Shown here: positions 6,555 through 7,258 of the stretch, one piece after another | Position numbering within the stretch: the first letter of the stretch is position 1 | Layout of the letters: each line of letters begins with the position of its first letter | NCBI GenBank assembly: GCA_025463615.1 | Contig: JAODAU010000020.1 | Span: forward strand, 1 to 7,258 | Source: Microbacteriaceae bacterium | Lineage (GTDB): Bacteria > Actinomycetota > Actinomycetes > Actinomycetales > Microbacteriaceae | Reading direction: 5' to 3' | DNA length: 7,258 nt | Translations under genes and position numbers: made by a program | The notes under the pieces: model-generated | What the model saw: only the letters and a program-made list of their open reading frames with translations | What the model was told of the DNA's origin: nothing | Databases searched by the model: none

Positions 6555-6573
6555 GTAACGTGATCATTGCCAA
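6545..6573 (-). promoter_or_regulatory. Probable promoter of the glycosidase operon
   Basis: On the - strand TTGGCA (6568-6573, five of six to TTGACA) is followed after exactly 17 bp by TACGTT (6545-6550, which fits TANNNT). The predicted start near 6538 leaves a leader of about 70 bases before the ATG at 6465. The -10 box lies inside the LacI-like palindrome, which supports both calls. Confidence 0.55.
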
Positions 6574-6595
6574 GACCCATTCCGTCGACGACGAC

Positions 6596-6599
6596 AGGA
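6596..6599 (+). promoter_or_regulatory. Ribosome binding site of the luciferase-like gene
   Basis: AGGA lies seven bases before the ATG at 6607, good spacing for this start. The encoded protein reaches its first family strand (LQLGLAVPMF) within six residues, which agrees with the choice. Confidence 0.6.
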
Positions 6600-6606
6600 T
6601 TCGCAG

Positions 6607-7258
6607 ATGCCTCGCTCCCCTCTCCAGCTCGGGCTGGCCGTGCCGATGTTCGCCGCCCCCGGCATCCCCGGCCTGCGCACGCCCAGCGTCGAGCGCGTGG
6701 ACTGGGCGCTCACGCTCGACGCGATCCGGTCGGCGGACGCGCTCGGCTACGACTCGGCGTGGTTCTCGGATCACCTCTTCCACGGCCTCGACGGCGAGTT
6801 CCTCGAGAGCTGGACCACGCTCGCGGCGGCCGCGACGGTGACGGATCGCCTCCGGCTGGTGAACAACCACCTCGGCCTCGGCTTCCGGTCCGCGCCGCTC
6901 GTCGCCAAGATGGCGGCCACCGTCGACGTGATCTCGGGCGGCCGCTTCGAGCTGTTCGTCTCGCACGGCATGCGCGAGCGGGAGCACACGAGCTACGGGT
7001 TCGAGTGGATGCCCGAGCTCGAGCGGCGGGTGGCTCGGCTCGATGAGGCCGTCGGCGTCATCCGCGAGCTCTGGAGCGGGAACCCGGTCAGCCACCGCGG
7101 CGAATTCTTCACGCTGGATGGCGCGCTCAGCACGCCCGCGCCGCTGCACGACATCCCGGTCTGGCTCGGCGGCCCGCTGGATGACGCCGTCGTGCGCACG
7201 ATCGTCGGCCGAGCCGACGGCTGGAACTCGTTGCCCGCCTCGCTGGCCGACTACGCCG
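6607..7258 (+). CDS. LLM-class flavin/F420-dependent oxidoreductase, N-terminal part
   Basis: The reading frame is open from ATG 6607 to the window edge, giving 217 residues with no stop; the gene continues to the right (family members are usually about 280-350 residues). It belongs to the bacterial luciferase-like TIM-barrel superfamily, enzymes that use FMN or F420 to oxidise or reduce small organic molecules in the cytoplasm. Matching segments are the first strand LQLGLAVPMF (6-15), GYDSAWFSDHLF (47-58), the WTTLAAAATVTDRLRL block (69-84), FRSAPLVAKMAATVDVISGGRFEL (93-116, a family hallmark) and the later VWLGGP (185-190). The usual glycine-rich GLGAGW-type stretch after GGRFEL is replaced by FVSHGMREREHTSYGFEW. 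In actinobacteria many relatives use F420, but cofactor and substrate cannot be read here. It is divergent from the glycosidase operon and may share the operator region. A role in glycoside or aglycone metabolism is only a guess. Confidence 0.85.
   Translation, partial: MPRSPLQLGLAVPMFAAPGIPGLRTPSVERVDWALTLDAIRSADALGYDSAWFSDHLFHGLDGEFLESWTTLAAAATVTDRLRLVNNHLGLGFRSAPLVAKMAATVDVISGGRFELFVSHGMREREHTSYGFEWMPELERRVARLDEAVGVIRELWSGNPVSHRGEFFTLDGALSTPAPLHDIPVWLGGPLDDAVVRTIVGRADGWNSLPASLADYA

Larger units (their letters stand above)
6466..6606. other. Divergent intergenic regulatory region
   Basis: The 141 bases between the rhamnosidase and the luciferase-like gene have lower GC than the flanking genes. 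They hold the leftward promoter, the LacI-like operator and both ribosome binding sites. A weak inverted repeat, GCTTG (6490-6494) and CAAGC (6506-6510), lies in the predicted leader of the glycosidase mRNA; five pairs with an 11-base loop are not enough to call a structure. I could not find a clear -35/-10 pair for the rightward gene. Confidence 0.6.

Noticed and set aside
6466..7149. Extension of the rhamnosidase reading frame to 1265 residues
   Set aside because: It would cross the operator, the promoter and the divergent luciferase-like gene; the ATG at 6465 has a good ribosome binding site.
1..7258. CRISPR arrays, tRNA or rRNA genes, insertion sequences, tandem repeats
   Set aside because: I saw no regularly spaced repeats, cloverleaf-like segments, transposase motifs or terminal inverted repeats.

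Overview
The window looks like chromosomal DNA from a high-GC actinobacterium, most likely of the Microbacteriaceae type. The grounds are GC-rich third codon positions, a leaderless-type promoter (TANNNT about 7 bases before a GTG start), an apparent F420/FMN luciferase-like gene, and frequent GGATGCC/GGCATCC words. This placement is an inference from composition and gene content, not from a marker gene.

Layout. (1) Bases 1-79 hold an inverted repeat and a probable promoter. (2) Bases 80-684 on the + strand hold a type II toxin-antitoxin pair, hicA then hicB, overlapping by ATGA if the first HicB start is used. hicA is about 59% GC, visibly lower than the sugar genes. (3) Bases 712-6465 on the - strand hold a tight three-gene operon read right to left: a GH78 alpha-L-rhamnosidase (1037 aa), a GH43 beta-xylosidase/alpha-L-arabinofuranosidase (479 aa) and a short trehalase-like (GH37/GH63, clan GH-G) alpha-glycosidase (400 aa). 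Their junctions are TGACATG and ATGA, so translation is probably coupled. (4) Bases 6466-6606 are a divergent intergenic region with a LacI-family-like operator, CTGAAACGTATCAG, lying on the -10 box of the leftward operon promoter. (5) From 6607 to the right edge on the + strand runs the first 217 codons of an LLM-class flavin/F420-dependent oxidoreductase, cut by the window end.

How the genes work together. None of the three glycosidases has a recognisable signal peptide, so they probably act in the cytoplasm on imported oligosaccharides or small glycosides carrying rhamnose, a pentose and a glucose-like sugar. Plant glycosides or pectin side-chain fragments are the natural candidates. All three belong to families that invert the anomeric centre. 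No transporter, LacI regulator or rhamnose catabolic gene lies in the window; they would have to lie to the right or elsewhere.

Nothing here is an obviously new defence or mobile system. The points most worth a second look are the trehalase-like enzyme with changed substrate-site motifs, the extra C-terminal region on the rhamnosidase, the operator/promoter overlap at 6541-6573, and the leaderless promoter with a 38-bp dyad in front of hicA.
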